NCBI GenBank assembly: GCA_040437565.1 | Contig: JBDOQK010000050.1 | Span: 186,001 to 250,000 of the forward strand | DNA: 64,000 nucleotides | Reading direction: 5' to 3' | From: Albugo candida | Lineage: Eukaryota; Oomycota; Peronosporomycetes; Albuginales | In this document: positions 34,074 to 44,527 of the stretch, one piece after another | Position numbering within the stretch: the stretch's first letter is position 1 | Layout: every line of letters starts with the position of its first letter | Notes under the pieces: generated by a model | Told to the model about the DNA's origin: nothing | The model's database searches: none | The model's input: the letters and a program-made list of their open reading frames with translations, nothing else | Translations under genes and position numbers: made by a program

Positions 34074-34685
34074 TTACTCGGTTCTTACGACCGTTATGCC
34101 GAATTTATTCATCAATTCGTGCGCTCCTTTGCTTACGTGGTCGTTGATACTTGATCCAAAGTCTGAAAATATGGTGGGTACAGACGCTATACTGCGAGCA
34201 AATTGATGGCCGGGGGAAGCATTTTTTACATATGCGCTTATTTGGTGGCGGATACTTTTTCTGATATCCTCGTCACCATACGAAACGACCTTGTAAGATA
34301 AGTTGTCCGGATATGTGTCTATAGGCGCTTTACTTATGGGCGATGTTCGTCGAGTGTCAGACGCGGTCCTCAGGACGAGTCGACGAGCAGAGACCAGTCC
34401 GTTCACACCATTCACATCTCGATCGTTGCGACTAATTGCTAGTTGCTCGAGTACGCCATCTTTTTCTAATGAACTCTTTGTCGCACGAAGCTTGGTCCTT
34501 GTTGATGGTATTTCTCCCATGTCCAGAGGTGAGGTCTTTGCAATTCGTGACTCTGATGCTTCGACCCTTTTTGAATTGACCTGTTCCGAGTACTTCATAG
34601 AAAATCCATCTACTTCCCGAACACTCTTTGAAGCAACAGCAGAAAGTAGCAGTAGATTTGAAGATGAAAATAGCTGCGCCTTCAT
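34074..34685 (-). CDS. candidate secreted effector 1
   Basis: Predicted secreted protein of 203 residues, no introns, no cysteine-rich or enzymatic domain. ATG at 34685 opens MKAQLFSSSNLLLLSAVASKS, a clear signal peptide. The mature part is polar, rich in serine, arginine and lysine. It has an SARRLVLR segment at about 99-106, resembling the R-x-L translocation motifs of oomycete effectors but not a canonical RxLR-EER. The first residues (MKA, then SNLLLLSAVAS) match those of effector 2, and the upstream region shares two 13-base blocks with it. Role in the host is inference from secretion, location and family structure. Confidence 0.65.
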   Translation of the reverse strand: MKAQLFSSSNLLLLSAVASKSVREVDGFSMKYSEQVNSKRVEASESRIAKTSPLDMGEIPSTRTKLRATKSSLEKDGVLEQLAISRNDRDVNGVNGLVSARRLVLRTASDTRRTSPISKAPIDTYPDNLSYKVVSYGDEDIRKSIRHQISAYVKNASPGHQFARSIASVPTIFSDFGSSINDHVSKGAHELMNKFGITVVRTE

Positions 34686-34848
34686 TGTCCAAGTAAAATT
34701 TTTTGGAGGTTACTAGAAAGCTGATAAAATGACTTATGAACGAGTGGAAGAAAGGTGTCCTGTGAATATCTCTTGCTCTAAAATTCAAATCAAATGCGTG
34801 GCTGTCAACACTCGTAAACCGGTGATTCGGTACGATCTAGCGTTTTGC

Positions 34849-34861
34849 GTAGGACTCCTCA
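34849..34861 (-). promoter_or_regulatory. shared upstream block A of effector 1
   Basis: Plus-strand GTAGGACTCCTCA, 163 bases before the effector 1 start. The same 13 bases occur 147 bases before effector 2 (37022-37034). A looser version (GTAGTGTTCTCCTCA, 39921-39935) is 117 bases before effector 3. It could be a promoter element or simply inherited sequence. Confidence 0.4.
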
Positions 34862-34965
34862 TGTTCTAAAGTGTTCAATCGTGTGGTTCACGTCCTTCTG
34901 TATTGCTTATATCACTACAAAAGTGCTACTTGTATGCTCACTATCTACCACAGTCACAGTTTGTT

Positions 34966-34978
34966 GGGTCGGGAAAGG
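34966..34978 (-). promoter_or_regulatory. shared upstream block B of effector 1
   Basis: Plus-strand GGGTCGGGAAAGG, 280 bases before effector 1; identical to 37132-37144 upstream of effector 2. Order and spacing relative to block A are kept (117 versus 110 bases). Confidence 0.4.
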
Positions 34979-36015
34979 TAGAAGTAGAGATTACTTGGAA
35001 GTGGGTAAAAATGAACTACATTGAATGAAATTTGCCTTAGGAATGTAATCACAGGTACTACATAGGTTTTCTATGAGGACATCAAAATGATAAGGAGGTC
35101 ACAGATAAGCAGGACTTAGAAATCTCAAGAAAGAGAGATTGCGGTATGTGGCCAAAAGTGTTAGCTCACATGCTGTTATGCGTTGAATGACGGAAAGCAT
35201 TGACAGTCGTTAGGATTACCTCGACATTCTAGAGAAGCCGCCCATTGCAATCGCACAACAGCACCAGAACTCAAATCACTCTTGACTAGGTTCGGCCCAA
35301 TTCGGATCATTAACGCCTCCACTATGTACATAAAAGTACACAAAGTTGACGGTAGCAGTGCTGCATGCTGTCTTTCCTGTACCAAATACACTTCATCCTG
35401 ACACAAAAGACGGCCCTCGACCAATGCACGGCACTCCACGACATCATTTTATGACTGTGATGCAATGCGGCTGAAGTACGAATGAAATGATGATCTTTCG
35501 TTGTCAATAAGAAATGGTGGGTTATAGGTCGGACGAATTCGGGCACGATAGGTAGGGAGATCTTAATGCTTTTTCCATGCATACTGTTGAATCGTACAAG
35601 GTGAGAAATCTTTCTTCCAATGTTGAGGTGCATTCGGTGAAGCGTTTTGACAGATTATATGATACTGCTTGCAGCAGGAGTAAATTTTCGTGCCTAAATA
35701 GCATCTGTTTTTTTGGCAGCCTACACGATGCGTCAAAGCAACGAATCGCGCTAGAGAGAAAGTTTTTGACGCAAAGAATAGCCGTACATTTGACGACGGA
35801 AAATATTGATGTACGTCACGGAGCAATTTCGATCCTCTAATCGTCGAGCAGGAGTATGTATGATAAGAAAGTATATATACGAAAACACACTGGTAAAGTG
35901 ATATCAGATTAATCCATCACGTTTTTGCCTTTCTAGTTAAAATACTGATATCAAGAAAGGCAAACCTTCTTGTACTTGATGATGACTTCATTACTCAGAA
36001 CTTCCGAACCACTTA

Positions 36016-36874
36016 TTATCCATCGTAGCGGCCATTTTTATCCACTTCTTTTACTTCTGAACTTGATGCGTGTGTTTCTTCCACGTTTGCAATTGCTGGG
36101 GATTGTGCCTTCTTCTCCACTTCTGCATTTGATGCACGTTGCTTCCTTTGCGAACGGAGATGGGGAAGATCATTGAAATGTCTCTGTATAGCCGACTTTA
36201 TAAGCACATCAGCGAGAAAATCATCGGGAGTATCGACCGGTATGACAGGGGGAATATATCTTGAATTACCCTCATCAAGGAGTTGACGATTTGTTGTGGT
36301 CGCTTCGTCAGGAGCAACGGAACTGATAACACGACTATGAGTCGTGTGACCATGTAGATAATTGTCCCTCACTAATTGTGATGCTGCTGAATCCGTGTGC
36401 AACTTCATTGGCATTCCTGGCTCTGCTCGTTCGACATCTCCACGTTTGAGCTGTCGCAAGGAACTATCAGGGTANNNNNNNNNNNNNNNNNNNNNNNNNN
36501 NNNNNNNNNNNNNNNNNNNNNNNNNNNNNNNNNNNNNNNNNNNNNNNNNNNNNNNNNNNNNNNNNNNNNNNNNNATATCTTGAATTACCCTCATCAAGGA
36601 GTTGACGATTTGTTGTGGTCGCTTCGTCAGGAGCAACGGAACTGATAACACGACTATGAGTCGTGTGACCATGTAGATAATTGTCCCTCACTAATTGTGA
36701 TGCTGCTGAATCCGTGTGCAACTTCATTGGCATTCCTGGCTCTGCTCGTTCGACATCTCCACGTTTGAGCTGTCGCAAGGAACTATCAGGGTATCGATTT
36801 AGGTCCTTACCTGTGACTACAGCGATAGGAGAAAGAAGCAATAAATTTAGTAATGAGGCTGTATGTGCCTTCAT
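36016..36874 (-). CDS. candidate secreted effector 2
   Basis: Predicted secreted protein, about 179 residues once the false gap is removed (bases 36016-36474 plus 36794-36874). ATG 36874 is chosen over an earlier ATG at 36904 because it begins the signal peptide MKAHTASLLNLLLLSPIAVVTG, matching effector 1. The mature chain is hydrophilic with no known domain. NRQLLDEG at about 89-96 resembles the RxL-acidic arrangement of oomycete host-targeting motifs (inference). The C-terminus ends with SSSEVKEVDKNG, a block that recurs in the broken relative at 41538-42300. Upstream blocks A and B are shared with effector 1. Confidence 0.65.
36256..36793. repeat. false gap: 219-base flank repeated around 100 N
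   Basis: Bases 36256-36474 equal 36575-36793. The false gap splits effector 2 into two overlapping partial frames; the real gene is one frame. Confidence 0.92.
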
Positions 36875-37021
36875 TGTCCAAGTACCAGGTATTGAAATGT
36901 TCACAAGAATGACTTTTAACGAGTGAAGGAGATGGCGTATGAATTACTTCAGCTGACAATAACGTTGCACGAGTCACTGGCAAGCACTAGAAGCCAGATA
37001 AGTCCAGCTCTAGCGCTTAAA

Positions 37022-37034
37022 GTAGGACTCCTCA
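37022..37034 (-). promoter_or_regulatory. shared upstream block A of effector 2
   Basis: Identical 13 bases to 34849-34861, here 147 bases before the effector 2 start codon. Confidence 0.4.
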
Positions 37035-37131
37035 CCTTCCAAATTTACCAGTTGAGATGCTCGCATCATTCTATATTGCGTATCAGATGAGTTGTATACT
37101 TACTGTAAATACCACACCGTCAGAATTCGCG

Positions 37132-37144
37132 GGGTCGGGAAAGG
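37132..37144 (-). promoter_or_regulatory. shared upstream block B of effector 2
   Basis: Identical 13 bases to 34966-34978, here 257 bases before the effector 2 start codon. Confidence 0.4.
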
Positions 37145-38739
37145 AAGGGAGCAGTACTCCAACGTTTCAATTGGGTAATGACACTAACCGACTACTTCTT
37201 TAAATTTTGGACTAGAAATATCATTATTTATTCTCCAAGTGTGAAATCCCTACAACGTGTGTCTTCTTCCAAGTATAGTGAAATCACATACCTGACTGGG
37301 AAGTGTGCAACACCACTACGTGGGACAAAGCGTTAAAGTGGGTTAGTGAAAGGAGCCAAAACCTCGCGTGGGTATTTGACCACGTGGCAATGCTCAGCAG
37401 GTACTTTGCCAAAGAATTACACTCACATGGAGGGAGTTTTTTGAGAGACATCCATTTTTATCGACAGAGAGTTGTCTCTGACACTTTACACTGCAACGTG
37501 AAGGCTGCACGTTGGCTCGTGTACCGCAAGGAGCGTCGCCGATAAACGGACGTGAACATGACTTCACTCAAGGCTATGTGAAAACATTACATGCAGAAGC
37601 CGGCGTCGGATTTATATGTGACGCTATCATTCCATGGTTGAATAAAAGGACGTTGAAGGACTCGATGGATAACATCACTCACGACATGACACTCCATCTT
37701 TAGCGGCATCACGCTAGTGGTGGCTCAGTGGTCGTATGGATCGGATCAAGCATTCTGGATAAGTCACAACTTGTTCGCTGAACGGTGGAGAAGTATTGAA
37801 CAATATGGTGACACAATATCGCGATGACTTTTCCGATTTGTAGAGCTGAGCCACAAAATGAATTCATATGTCCATCACGCAGCCATACCTCTTTGCTGGA
37901 GATGGGGCCAACTCATCTGCTGATCTTGATGTCAACCCAAAATCGTCACCATTCGAAATTTGTGATTGACCATGACCAGACTGGTATACGCCGATGGAAA
38001 GTTGTACGCGAGCGTATCTGATTACAAGAAGCTCATCTCAAACATGGACGGAAATCTTTCATGCCCGCACCAGCATTGCTTGATAGCTTGATGCATCATG
38101 CGGCCTTGCAGTCTATAGAAGCAAGGGAAGCGAAATGCACTTCAAAATCAATTCTGTGGTTTCTGTCATTTTCATCTTCAAGTGGAGTTGGTTATTTACT
38201 TACCGCATGCTGACGCAGTATCTGAAAAGCCTGAAGCTGAGGGTGCTGTGAATCAACCTGTGGGGGTCGTCATCACTCAACGCCGAATGCGAACAAGCAC
38301 CTTTTAGTCCCAGTATGTGTGGAAGCGTTCAAGTCAAAAGAGCACATGTGCCGAAGTTACCATTTCCAAGCTCCAAAGAGATATAGAAACTACAAGCACG
38401 GATTCTCTGCGTCCGCGGGTTTACGGTCCTGAAAGGAGTTGCTCCCTACTGATACGTACGCAGTAGTGCAACTCTAATCCTAGTCCTGGTTGAATGACAA
38501 CGTTTCGTTTTGAGTGGCAGAATCTCGTTTGGAAAACGCTGTGCTTCAAATGCTTGCATTTATTACAAACTAAACACAGTATCGTATTTTGGTGGGCCGA
38601 TGCAAGCGCAATCAAAGTTCCTAACAGCAAACGAAAGCAACCAACTCAGGGCGTCACGAAAATATCGATTCCAGCAACAAACTTTGTACAATCAGATCAT
38701 CCTTTGCACTAGTTCGGTTCAAAGAACCCAACGGCGTAC

Positions 38740-38815
38740 GTCGCTTAGACTCGCACCATCGATGAAGTGCTATTTCTTAACTTCTGTGTGGTTTCGAGAT
38801 GGGTAATGCGGTCAA
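38740..38815 (-). ncRNA. 5S rRNA-like segment (uncertain, perhaps a remnant)
   Basis: On the minus strand, CCCATCTCGAA (38803-38793), GAAGTTAAG (38784-38776) and CGATGGT (38761-38755) occur in the order and close to the spacing of the conserved core of bacterial and organellar 5S rRNA. I could not find the closing helix I that a whole 5S gene needs. It may be a remnant of an organellar insertion or a chance match. Confidence 0.2.
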
Positions 38816-39135
38816 ATGACTTCTAATAAATATATATTTTACTGACTTCGAGAGCTTTTTTGATAACCTTCAAGAATTGGATGAAAGTTGAAGTATGGAG
38901 GTGTCTTAACTGCTCTTTTCGTAATAATTGATTAATCTTTCATGCTGATCTCCTTACCACGTAATGGCTGGGGATGTATCACCTATGCACCATAATCGTA
39001 ACAGGAAGATGTCTTTGACAATCGCGAAAGACAGCAAAATATATAGATCTCAAAACAAACTATATATTTTTCTCTGTCAAGATCGAGTTATTTGAGCAAA
39101 ACAATCCTGCATCACTAAATAGTGACTCGATAACA

Positions 39136-39804
39136 TTATGGGTTCTTGTACCAATCTCGGACAAAGGTCTCATAATCGTTCGCCTTTTCTCTCTTCTCTA
39201 TTACTTTCTTACGTTGTTCCTGTTCCGTAGGGCCTGAAGAGAGAAATACGGGATCAGATGTAGACCGTCGCATATTGACCGTTGAAGGAGCGGTGGATAC
39301 AGTTTTGACGCGAATAAAGTTTTTCTCTCTCATAGGGATATATAGTCGTCGATTCGATGCGATTCTGTCGTCATTTGGAAGGGGAGATAATGCAAGGCCG
39401 TGACGAGTGCTGATTTTTTCGTCTCCGACGTCTCGATCAAGCGGACCTTGTGTCACCCAATTGTGGGGAGGGGGTGCTTCGACTTGGTCAGTTAGTTCGG
39501 TTCGTCCCCCTTGACTTTGATCTTGTGCAGAGTATCCTCTAGAATGGATAGTCGAGACGGGAACACGTGCAGCGACCAATGTGACCACACCTTCATTCTT
39601 TTTGTCGGTTGTCGCATGTTCCAAACGATGAATCACTGTAGCTTGACGAGCTGCGCTCCCTGTATTCGACAGCAAATTCAGACAAGTGCTTCGTGGCATC
39701 CCTCGTTTTGATTTCTGCGCGCAATTCGAGTGAGGTTTGTTCCTGTTCATAGCTACTGCTGAATAGAACAGTAAAGCCGGATACCATAATGTATTCTTTT
39801 TCAT
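39136..39804 (-). CDS. candidate secreted effector 3
   Basis: Predicted secreted protein of 222 residues, single exon. ATG 39804 is preferred over 39840 because it directly opens the signal peptide MKKNTLWYPALLFYSAVA. The mature protein is basic and hydrophilic, with two early cysteines and no known domain. NRRLYIP at about 151-157 resembles NRQLL and SRYIPP of effector 2, though in a different context, and the C-terminus is a charged helix (RKKVIEKREKANDYETF). A looser form of upstream block A sits 117 bases before the start. It probably belongs to the same island family, but pairwise similarity is weak. Confidence 0.6.
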   Translation of the reverse strand: MKKNTLWYPALLFYSAVAMNRNKPHSNCAQKSKRGMPRSTCLNLLSNTGSAARQATVIHRLEHATTDKKNEGVVTLVAARVPVSTIHSRGYSAQDQSQGGRTELTDQVEAPPPHNWVTQGPLDRDVGDEKISTRHGLALSPLPNDDRIASNRRLYIPMREKNFIRVKTVSTAPSTVNMRRSTSDPVFLSSGPTEQEQRKKVIEKREKANDYETFVRDWYKNP

Positions 39805-40064
39805 TGCACAGGCGGAGAGGAGGCTAAGATTTATGTGCACGAAATAATTACGCTATTGATCAGGTAAATGACTGGCCACCAAGCACGCAGAGCCTGATGA
39901 TTAAAACACTTGCGTCTTTCGTAGTGTTCTCCTCATCTTCATGCAGTAGGTATTTTGGTCATTCCTATTGCGTTTACTCCGTGTGTACCACCGATTTTGA
40001 ATCGCGAGAATGAAGTGAACACTACCCTTTACTACCGTCCCTGATCATTTAACTACGTATGCTT

Positions 40065-40294
40065 ATTTTGTCAAATTGTACTTACCACCTAAATCCAGCG
40101 TATACGTACTTTCGACTACAATTTTATGGNNNNNNNNNNNNNNNNNNNNNNNNNNNNNNNNNNNNNNNNNNNNNNNNNNNNNNNNNNNNNNNNNNNNNNN
40201 NNNNNNNNNNNNNNNNNNNNNNNNNNNNNATTTTGTCAAATTGTACTTACCACCTAAATCCAGCGTATACGTACTTTCGACTACAATTTTATGG
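40065..40294. repeat. false gap: 65-base flank repeated around 100 N
   Basis: Bases 40065-40129 equal 40230-40294. Intergenic; no gene affected. Confidence 0.88.
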
Positions 40295-40459
40295 AACTAA
40301 TGATAATGGAAATGAAACTTGAATTACACTGTAGAAGCAACAAATCTTTTCTACATGTGCGTGAAATGTACTAAAAAAATAAAAGGAATAATGTCTTCCT
40401 ACCAGCCATGTAATCTCCCAACTAGTAACACTCCCCTTTGATAAGAGGACATTACATCG

Positions 40460-40762
40460 ATGGTAAGGCCACGTATGGCAGAAAAGCTAGACCTCGCATG
40501 CCTCATATGCAAGGATCATAGCCTACGTTATGCGGTCAAGACAGAGCTCGATAGACTTGTCTCCAAAACCATTCAAAAAAGCCGCGTATTCAAGACGTAC
40601 AGCAGCAGAATACCCGAGTCACACCTGAGCAATGTCGGCCTAATATCGAAAAGTGAGCTTTTGCAGATCCTAGTAGACCATTACGCGCATATGCTGCTCC
40701 TCGAGTTTCTCCATATTCGACATGGGGAGCTCAGCTCTGTTAAAATACGGTATACCGGCTAA
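40460..40762 (+). CDS. weak small-gene candidate, 100 residues
   Basis: ATG 40460 to a stop at 40760-40762. The peptide (MVRPRMAEKLDLACLICKD...) is rich in leucine and basic residues with no signal peptide, domain or relative that I recognise. It lies in a decayed region, so it may be chance. Listed only because composition is protein-like over its whole length. Confidence 0.2.
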   Translation: MVRPRMAEKLDLACLICKDHSLRYAVKTELDRLVSKTIQKSRVFKTYSSRIPESHLSNVGLISKSELLQILVDHYAHMLLLEFLHIRHGELSSVKIRYTG

Positions 40763-41537
40763 TGTCGACTATCGGTTTTAGTAGATGTGCTTATGTATGC
40801 ACACAGTTGACGCTAGCAGCACGGCATGCTGTCCTTCAATACTACTTCTTGTCAGCAAAGGCGACCCTGGAACCAATTGATGGCAGTCCACGACAACTTC
40901 CTATGGTTCTAGTACATTAGGGGCTGGGATAGGATCGCAGTACGAAAGTGTGGGTTATCGATCCGGCATATTCACGCGCTGGGACAATTGCAGCACCTGT
41001 ATTCTTTCTATCACGACTTTTTTGCCACAAGGTATCCCGAGACTGGCTTCATAGTGTAAAAGTTCATCCTTTGGTTCGTGTATAAATGATTGAACGATTC
41101 CAAACTACTCAGTGTCGTAGCGACTCCGAGAAGTTTGATACAACAGCTGATACGACCGTTTTTTAACGCAGTCGTCTGATCGATAGGGAAGATCTCAGTG
41201 CTTTTCCATGTTTAGTGCTGAATGGTACGTCACACATCTCTTTCCTCTAATGTTGTGTTACATTGGATAAAGCATGTGACGTGTTATATAATACTGCTGG
41301 TAGCAGGAATGCGGATTCGTGCAGAAGGACATCCTTCGTCAATATCGATTATTTGATGACGGAGAATTGATGTGCGTCATGACGTCAATTTCGTTATTTC
41401 AATCATAAAAGAGCGCGTAGGAGAAGTGCATATAGATACGACATTATAATTGCAAAGGGATATCAGATTGAATGCATTTTGGGATGCCTTTATCAAGTTA
41501 AGCAAATCATCGTGTGATGAGAAATAACTCCGTTTTC

Positions 41538-42300
41538 TTACACAGCACTGCCAAACCAACTCTCCTCCATCTTACTTATATGAGCGTCTGCTTCTTTCAC
41601 TTCGGCACTTGACGCGGGTAATTCCTTCTTTGATCGCTGCTGGGCGAACTCCTCACCATCGGGTCTCGGGATTTGCGAACTTAAATATGTATGCGGCCTG
41701 CCATTTTGAAAGGCATAAGAATAAACACTTCCAGATAATTTATGCGGCGTATGTTTTGCGCGTACGGGCTTCGATGCGGTTTGCTCCTGGTTTGCTTGAT
41801 GCTTGGTGCGAGACTTATGCTTACCTTTCTGCTTGTGCATTGCCGGAATTTTATTATTTGGTAAATACATTATACCTTCTGCTGGAGAATGTAGACAATA
41901 CGCAGGATGGACTTGACTATTTATATCGCTTCTACTTGCTTCGCTTTGTTCTTGTGAGCAAGACTCTTCTTTTGATGCAGTTCCCGAATAATGTGTAGAG
42001 GACCGTACACCGATGCATTCCCATGTTGGTCTTTGCAATTGGTTCGTGATTGTCTAAAGCCTTTCTTTCTATATTGATAAGAGGTACTCTTTCCCGTACG
42101 AGAATCCCCACTCCGTAATGCCGAATTCAAAGGAAACTTCGTTGGCACTCTTGGCTCTGCTGGCTCGACATGTCCACCTGTATGCTGTTCCGAGGAACTT
42201 CCAGGATGAGCATATACTCCCCCGCCTCTGATTAGAGCAGCACCAGAAGTAGCAGTAGATTTGGAGGTGATACTAGCTCGTCTACATTTTCCGAGCAAAA
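41538..42300 (-). pseudogene. broken relative of effector 2
   Basis: Related to effector 2 by several blocks: HVEPAEPRVPTKF against VERAEPGMPMKLH, and the tail SSAEVKEADAHISK against SSSEVKEVDKNG. At its upstream end the DNA also resembles the signal-peptide coding sequence of effector 1. The reading frame is not continuous; it looks broken, with two or three breaks. It sits at the right end of the duplicated stretch, about 5.5 kb from effector 2. Divergence is well beyond allelic level, so the duplication is not recent. Confidence 0.6.
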
Positions 42301-42331
42301 ATTCAAGAAGTTCAAGTTGATAGATATGCAA

Positions 42332-43589
42332 AAAACCAAAAATGATCTCTCAACGTGTGAAAGAGCCAGCCCCGTTAAAATAACTCCACGCCAACCAGCG
42401 AGTTGGATGACTGGCTGCCAGGTACTAATGACTTAATGAGATGAGCTCTTGCGGTCACTGTAGCATGATTCCATCTTTATCAACTTCGAGCGTGAATGAG
42501 CACGAAAATGTTGTGTGGCTACACTATTGGGATAACCTGAAATAGATTTTCTGATTTAACTCGTCGAAGTTCTCATCGTGTCCACAAGTGCTGTAAGCTC
42601 TGCTTAGTAGCAACGCTCTGTTCGGAGCATAGTAGCTCTCTAAAGAACAAACCCATACACTCCGTAACTCGGGCAAAACGCGACATTTGAAACGTTGATC
42701 GTTGCAATGCGATATTTGCCTTTCAACGTATATATACTCTCTCAATCAATAACTTTTTCCTGACGATACAGGAGCAAAGTTTCCTACATGGCAGACTCAC
42801 ATGACCTGAACCCCGTAGAATAAGACTGGAGAGATCCATTATAGATTTGTAGGATGGCTGATCGCTTTGGTTGCTGCGATAGAGACATTTCGAAAATCGG
42901 TGACGGCAAAGAGACTTTTGTTCTGAATATGTGTAGCTTTACTAACCATTACTTTATTATATTCGCAAAATGCTACCAAAAAGAAGATACCAAGTGGTGA
43001 TTTGCTTTACTAACCGTTAAATAGCGTGGATCAGCATATAATTCAATAGAAGCGAAGAAGCTAGACATATTGGAATTCTCTCAAGGAAACAATAGCTGGA
43101 GGTCTTATTTCCATCAAGTTTTGCTAGCAGCTATCGATATGGATGACTAAGCTCATATGGATTCGATTTTAGAAAGTCTCTGATAGATAGATAGTAAGAG
43201 TACACGCAGCCTGGCACTGACATACTTGTATATTGCCAAGTCCTATGCCACCATCACATTAACGGGTGTCCATCCCTGCTACCAGTACAGCTCTACAAAT
43301 TTAGAATCAACTTTATACCACCACATATATAGGAGCTGAAAAGCATGGTTTTGCTCTTCCATCCAGCTACGCACCATTAATCCCATTTACATTCGGATGC
43401 CCAGAGCTAAATCAAGCTCTGCAGCACTTCATAACTGTTGTATATCAATCAGATTCTGAATAGTTACAACAGTACCACCATCCCATGCCGACGTTGACAC
43501 TTCATTAACTAGTTCATTTCTAGTTAATTAAGCGTTCTCCTGTCGAGCCAATCGAGGCGCTCTATTGCGAGCCTTACGGTGCTCGTTCA
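42332..43589. other. gene-poor spacer, right edge of the effector-like island
   Basis: About 1.26 kb, AT-rich, with a short GATA run near 43185. A 73-codon open stretch on the minus strand (42524-42745) has no recognisable content and I do not call it. The right end should hold the CBP20 promoter. Confidence 0.45.
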
Positions 43590-44441
43590 ATGGCTGATTT
43601 GTACGACGAAATCGCGGAAGAAGAAGAATGTTTGTTACCAAAATATCAGCGAAAGTATTGGGACCGTAAGACGTACAAATCTCTCGAAGAGCAACAAAGC
43701 GCAATCAAACAATCCTCGACATTATATATTGGAAATCTGTCCTTTTACACGTCAGAAAATCAATTATGTGAGCTCTTCTCGCGTGTCGGAACGATCAAAC
43801 GCGTTATTATGGGCTTGGATCGGTTCAAGAAGACACCTTGTGGCTTCTGCTTTGTAGAGTACGTCCAGAATCGCTACTTCATCGCCATAAACACGTTTTC
43901 TATGCTTTAGGTATTATTCGCATGCGGAAGCCTTAGCGTGCTCCAACTTTCTGACTGGGACGAAGCTGGACAACCGCGTTATTCGTTGTGAGATGGATGG
44001 AGGATTCACTCAAGGTAGGCAGTTCGGCCGAGGTTTTTCAGGCGGCCAAGTTCGTGACGATCGGCGCTCCAAGGACGAGTACGATCCTGGCCGTGGAGGT
44101 TTCGGAAAAGCTGATTCCGAATCTCAGCCGAATCGAAATTTATTTCGACAGCCGTATAATGCTCGGAAGAGATCGCGAGGAGATTACTTACCTTCAGAAA
44201 AGAACAAACGAGCTTCTGTGTCACCGGATCGGCTCATTCTTGTAAGAACGAAATGGACTGAGAAGAGTTCCACCTGACGATTGTGTCAATTTAGGAGGAA
44301 GAGAATCCGAGATTTCGTGATCGTCCGGAACTGAATGCTGAACCACATGAAGACATGGAGAAGGCGGATGTCGTTATGGCTTCTAATGATGAAGCTAGCC
44401 AGATCAAGCCTGAGCTTGAAGAGTCTGTGAAGATCGAATAG
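43590..44441 (+). CDS. NCBP2: nuclear cap-binding protein subunit 2 (CBP20)
   Basis: Small subunit of the nuclear cap-binding complex, which binds the m7G cap of polymerase II transcripts with CBP80. Three exons: 43590-43859, 43912-44241, 44295-44441; introns 52 and 53 bases; 248 residues. The N-terminus [11 protein letters not shown] carries the tyrosines typical of cap stacking. The RRM has RNP2 LYIGNL at 45-50 and RNP1 CGFCFVEY at 84-91, followed by [14 protein letters not shown], the conserved tail that closes over the cap. After the core there is an extra charged tail of about 90 residues compared with the 156-residue human protein. It is convergent with the MYB gene, 86 bases between stops. 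Confidence 0.94.
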
Positions 44442-44527
44442 CTCAGAAGACAAACAGCTGATCGACATTACAATCTTACAATTTCCGTACTTGTTACAAA
44501 AATACACATGCGATGATACAGCAATTT

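Larger units (their letters stand above)
34686..36015. other. gene-poor spacer, left copy of a diverged tandem duplication
   Basis: 34686-35100 is the upstream region of effector 1. About 35170-36015 is downstream of effector 2 and can be aligned by eye to about 40760-41540, downstream of the broken relative. Short open stretches exist but none reads as a gene. Function unknown. Confidence 0.5.
36905..39135. other. gene-poor spacer, possibly decayed coding sequence
   Basis: 2.2 kb. The first 250 bases are the upstream region of effector 2. Between about 37300 and 38350 there are several short open stretches in different frames on the plus strand (for example 37303-37545, 80 codons). They read more like protein than random sequence but match no family I know. 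It may be a decayed gene. 38740-38815 holds a 5S-rRNA-like segment listed separately. Confidence 0.35.
39841..41537. other. gene-poor spacer, right copy of the tandem duplication
   Basis: 39841-40064 is the upstream region of effector 3. 40065-40294 is a false gap. From about 40760 to 41537 the sequence is a diverged copy of about 35320-36015, recognisable over many short blocks despite substitutions and indels. No convincing gene except a weak candidate at 40460-40762. Confidence 0.5.

Noticed and set aside
34074-34716. Long open stretch on the plus strand opposite effector 1 (34303-34716)
   Set aside because: The minus-strand frame has a clear signal peptide and a relative at 36874; the plus-strand frame is its shadow.
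42524-42745. 73-codon open stretch on the minus strand
   Set aside because: No signal peptide, domain or relative; composition does not stand out from the AT-rich spacer.
43180-43200. GATA-rich microsatellite
   Set aside because: Only three to four units; too short to call as a repeat.
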